Below are positions 61,253 to 64,000 of a stretch of DNA of 64,000 nucleotides, in pieces. The position numbers and the translations under genes were made by a program. The notes below the pieces were generated by a model. That model saw nothing but the letters and a program-made list of their open reading frames with translations. It was not told the DNA's origin and did no database searches. The DNA lies in NCBI RefSeq assembly GCF_029961145.1, contig NZ_JASBRG010000007.1, positions 910,155-974,154 of the forward strand. Reading direction: 5' to 3'. Positions within the stretch are counted from its first letter, which is position 1, and the number at the start of each line of letters is the position of its first letter. This DNA comes from Pinibacter soli (lineage in GTDB: Bacteria; Bacteroidota; Bacteroidia; Chitinophagales; Chitinophagaceae).

Positions 61253-61290
61253 TTTACTTTTTCGTGTTTCAAATATAGTTGTGGAGCTGC

Positions 61291-61436
61291 AATTAATAAT
61301 TAATAATTAGTAATTAATACGAGCGACACTCAAAGGTGAATAGAGGCTTAGTTAAAGTGTCACTTATGTGCCGATACGCTATAACCGAAATCTACTCAGC
61401 AAATCGCCGTATTAATTACTAATTATTAATTACTCA
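61291..61436. repeat. Inverted repeat with AATTAAT units
   Basis: At least 24 bp (61297-61320) pair perfectly with the right arm (about 61409-61432). The arms flank about 88 bp. The right arm starts at the TAA stop of the aldehyde dehydrogenase gene. Confidence 0.85.
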
Positions 61437-62845
61437 ATAACAGCTTTCACTTCCAAATACGCCTCCAACCCATACACGCCAAATTCCCTGCCAATGCCGG
61501 ATTGTTTGAAGCCTCCGAAAGGCGCCATAGGATCATGATTCAGGCCATTAATCAAAACACGGCCCGCGTTGATTTGGGCTGCAACACGATTTGCACGAAT
61601 TGAATCCGATGAACTAACATAAGCCTGCAAGCCATAGTCTGTATCATTTGCAATGCTAATCGCGTCGTCTTCATTCTTATAGGTAATGATCGACAACACA
61701 GGTCCGAAAATCTCTTCGCGTGCAATGCGCATCTTGTTGTTCACGTTAACAAAAACGGTTGGCTTTACAAAGTTACCTGCCTCCAGTCCTTCAGGCTGTC
61801 CAGCTCCGCCAGTAAGAATTTCAGCGCCTTCTTGTACACCGAGATCAATGTATTGTTGCACACGTGCATATTGTTTTTTACTCACCATCGGCCCTACAAC
61901 GGTGTCTTCATTTTTCGGATCACCAACCTTCACTTTTTCAACAGTCTCCTTTACAAGCGTTTTGATTTCATCTAAACGATTTTCCGGCACCAGCAAACGC
62001 GTACCTGCAATACAAGCCTGACCGCTATTCATGAACGCTGCCGCAATGGCTGTTGGTATTGCTTGTTGCAGATCGGCATCGTCTAAGATGATGTTAGGAG
62101 ATTTCCCTCCGAGTTCAAGCGTAACTCTTTTCATGGTATCAACCGCACCACGCGCAATTGTTTTTCCCACTACTGTAGAACCGGTGAATGATACTTTGGC
62201 AATATCAGGGTGACGTGTAATTTCAGCGCCCACAACATTACCCAAGCCATTCACAACATTGAATACTCCTGCTGGCAAACCCGCTTCGTGCAAGCATTCC
62301 AGCAACACCTGTGTTTGCAAGGCACTCATTTCACTCGGCTTAATAACTGCAGTACAACCTGCCGCGATTGCAGTGGCAAGTTTGTTACAAATAAAACTAT
62401 TGCTCGCGTTCCATGGAGTGATAATGCCAACAACACCAAGAGGCTCTAGTCTTACTTTTGATTTGCCGATGCTCCTTACAAATTCATAGTTTCTAAGTGT
62501 TTCAATAACGCTCTGTATGCCATTCAGTGCATGTTGTGTACTGGCTGTTGAAAATTGCAACGTGCCACCGTATTCCTGCACCATGATCGCCGTTAACTCT
62601 TCTTTTCTTTTCGCAACAGCGTAATACATTTTTTGCAGATAGGCAATACGTTCTTCTTTGGTTGTTTTGGAGAAACGTACAAACGCAGTTTTGGCACTGG
62701 CGATTGCTTTCCTGGTATCTTCTTCATCACCTAATACCACTTTGCCGAGCGGTTCATTTGTGGTGGGATTTACAAGCTCAAAAAATTCAGTTCCGCAGGG
62801 AGTTACAAAGGCTCCGTTGATGTAGATTTTATCTATCGTTTTCAT
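61430..62845 (-). CDS. NAD(P)-dependent aldehyde dehydrogenase
   Basis: Start at 62845 (MKTIDKIYINGAFVTP) gives 471 residues, normal for the family. Catalytic Cys278 is in NSGQACIAGTR and Glu244 in TLELGGKSPNI; the cofactor motif FTGSTVVGK is present. The enzyme oxidises an aldehyde to the acid in the cytoplasm. The sequence resembles broad-specificity members. No substrate is implied by the neighbours. Confidence 0.92.
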   Translation of the reverse strand: MKTIDKIYINGAFVTPCGTEFFELVNPTTNEPLGKVVLGDEEDTRKAIASAKTAFVRFSKTTKEERIAYLQKMYYAVAKRKEELTAIMVQEYGGTLQFSTASTQHALNGIQSVIETLRNYEFVRSIGKSKVRLEPLGVVGIITPWNASNSFICNKLATAIAAGCTAVIKPSEMSALQTQVLLECLHEAGLPAGVFNVVNGLGNVVGAEITRHPDIAKVSFTGSTVVGKTIARGAVDTMKRVTLELGGKSPNIILDDADLQQAIPTAIAAAFMNSGQACIAGTRLLVPENRLDEIKTLVKETVEKVKVGDPKNEDTVVGPMVSKKQYARVQQYIDLGVQEGAEILTGGAGQPEGLEAGNFVKPTVFVNVNNKMRIAREEIFGPVLSIITYKNEDDAISIANDTDYGLQAYVSSSDSIRANRVAAQINAGRVLINGLNHDPMAPFGGFKQSGIGREFGVYGLEAYLEVKAVIE

Positions 62846-62954
62846 TTCCAAGTAATTTTGTGAACAATGATTTAAAATTGTTACACAAAGTTCCGTCAAC
62901 AGATGTCCTCTATGGTTTGTTTAAAAGTTCAATCTGCTTTGTTAATACGTTCAC

Positions 62955-63335
62955 TTAGTTATCAAATGTCCAACCGGCGTCTTCTACTTCGCTTTTACGG
63001 ATACCAAACTCTATAATTTTACCATCCTTTAGCCTGAAGTAATGATCCCTCAACTGATCGGCCAGTAAAGTGCCATTTATATCATGCACCACCTGGTGAA
63101 CATGCACTTTGATCACGCCGCTTTCTACGTCAATTGTCAAGGGTTCAACTTTCGTTTGGATCACCTCAAACTGTTTTGTCCAGTATTCCCGAACACCATC
63201 GTGCCCATACACAAAGTTACCCTCCATACCATTCGCCCATTTCACGTCTTCATCCATGTGAACAATGATCTCTTCAATTTTTCTATCATTGAAAAGTTTA
63301 TATAGATTTTGTATAAAAACGGATACATCTTTCAT
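62955..63335 (-). CDS. SnoaL/NTF2-like small protein
   Basis: Start at 63335 (MKDVSVFIQNLYKLF) gives 126 residues with the cone-shaped SnoaL-like pattern: an N-terminal helix, DEDVKWANGMEGNFVYGHDGV, and a C-terminal VVHDINGTLLADQLRDHYFRL. Such proteins may be isomerases or ligand-binding proteins. Function is unknown. Confidence 0.8.
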   Translation of the reverse strand: MKDVSVFIQNLYKLFNDRKIEEIIVHMDEDVKWANGMEGNFVYGHDGVREYWTKQFEVIQTKVEPLTIDVESGVIKVHVHQVVHDINGTLLADQLRDHYFRLKDGKIIEFGIRKSEVEDAGWTFDN

Positions 63336-63514
63336 AACTATAAAATACAAATCGTAATCAATATTGTTCTGCCTTTTTTTATGTCTTCATTATCAATATT
63401 ATTTAGAACTTTAAAGGCGAAATTGAATCCTAATTCCTAATTTCTGTGTCACAAATGTCCATTTCCCAAAACTCATTCGTGACAATACTATAATCACAAT
63501 TAAAAAATATTTTT

Positions 63515-63862
63515 ATGAAAGAGTTCCTTTTAATTTTCAGAAGAGATTTCGTTAATAAAGAAGAACAACCTTCTCCCGAACAAATTCAAAAGATGATGAA
63601 GCCATGGCAGGACTGGATGGGTAGTCTTGCTGCGCAAAACAAATTGGCAAGTTCGGGCAACAGACTAGCCTCAGACGGACGGGTTGTAAAATCCGATAAA
63701 ATAGTAACCGATGGACCTTACGTTGAAATTAAAGAAGCGGTTGGCGGTTATATAGTTGTTAAAGCAAATGACCTCGACGAAGCGGCTGAATTGGCGAAAG
63801 GATGTCCGGTATTGAATATTGGCGGCAATGTGGAAGTTCGGGGCCTTGTGGGTATGGACTAA
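63515..63862 (+). CDS. YciI-like (DGPF-type) protein
   Basis: The 115-residue protein has the YCII pattern: FLLIFRRDF at the start and VTDGPYVEIKEAVGGYIVVK near residue 70, followed by AAELAKGCPVL. These small proteins are often found with sigma factors, but the neighbour downstream is outside the window. Function is unknown. Confidence 0.85.
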   Translation: MKEFLLIFRRDFVNKEEQPSPEQIQKMMKPWQDWMGSLAAQNKLASSGNRLASDGRVVKSDKIVTDGPYVEIKEAVGGYIVVKANDLDEAAELAKGCPVLNIGGNVEVRGLVGMD

Positions 63863-64000
63863 TAATAAATTAGAAGTAAAAAATCAAAATTCAAAAACAT
63901 TGACTGCAAGATTACATATCAAAGTCTTGGACCGGAAGGTTTTCGACTTTTGATTTTTTACTTTTGACTTTTGATTTGGCTTTTCTTTATGGAAAACAAC
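63863..64000. repeat. Inverted repeat with AAAATCAAAAT units after the YciI-like gene
   Basis: The left arm (about 63869-63897) and right arm (about 63944-63978) are near reverse complements with heptad-like periodicity. No gene is seen in the remaining bases. Confidence 0.75.

Noticed and set aside
61430-62845. Aldehyde dehydrogenase as lactaldehyde dehydrogenase of the fucose pathway
   Set aside because: It is about 53 kb from the fucose operon with a different neighbour set, and the sequence does not single out lactaldehyde.

Overview
The window looks like the chromosome of a Bacteroidota bacterium, most likely of the Chitinophagaceae type (this placement is inferred). The signs are a SusC-type TonB-dependent receptor remnant, a SusC/SusD-style glycan locus with sulfatases, a Y_Y_Y-propeller sensor kinase paired with an AraC-type response regulator, FucP-family sugar permeases, absence of clear Shine-Dalgarno sites, and -7 boxes of the TAnnTTTG type. 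No rRNA, tRNA, CRISPR array, transposase or phage gene was found.

Region 1 (1-15661) is a fucose and sulfated-glycan locus. It holds two GH29 alpha-L-fucosidases (the first cut by the left edge), two formylglycine sulfatases, a PL8 lyase with an intact catalytic set, and a fucose uptake and oxidation operon: FucP permease, mutarotase, L-fuconate dehydratase and an SDR dehydrogenase with an apparent frameshift. A divergent AraC regulator and a VOC protein follow. The locus's SusC gene is reduced to a 323-residue SusC-SusD chimera, so no intact outer-membrane importer is present here.

Region 2 (15906-29921) starts with the two-component system, encoded as a separate kinase and regulator in the same frame. 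It continues with a CBM9-like protein, a second sugar permease operon with a nucleotidyltransferase, phosphoglucosamine mutase, a DUF4861 protein, a third sulfatase and two small uncharacterised genes. A 14-nt motif lies at nearly the same distance upstream of the second sulfatase and of the second permease, on either side of the two-component genes.

Region 3 (30150-37092) is an imuA-imuB-dnaE2 error-prone repair cassette with a palindromic candidate operator, then an aminotransferase. Region 4 (37185-48065) is a six-gene minus-strand cassette: SWIM zinc finger protein, DUF5691, MoxR-type AAA+ ATPase, DUF5682, DUF4132 and a VWA protein. Its function is unknown and it is the best candidate here for an undescribed system.

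Region 5 (48470-63862) is mixed: a methyltransferase, GH27 alpha-galactosidase, a YeeE/YedE sulfur transport pair, DUF1398, an NAD-binding epimerase-like protein, two very large paralogous secreted proteins (hydrolase-like module plus a glycosidase-like barrel), AraC regulator, aldehyde dehydrogenase, a SnoaL-like protein and a YciI-like protein.

Across the whole window many intergenic gaps hold palindromic elements whose arms are made of degenerate 7- to 10-nt tandem units. These very often start exactly at, or supply, the stop codon of the upstream gene.
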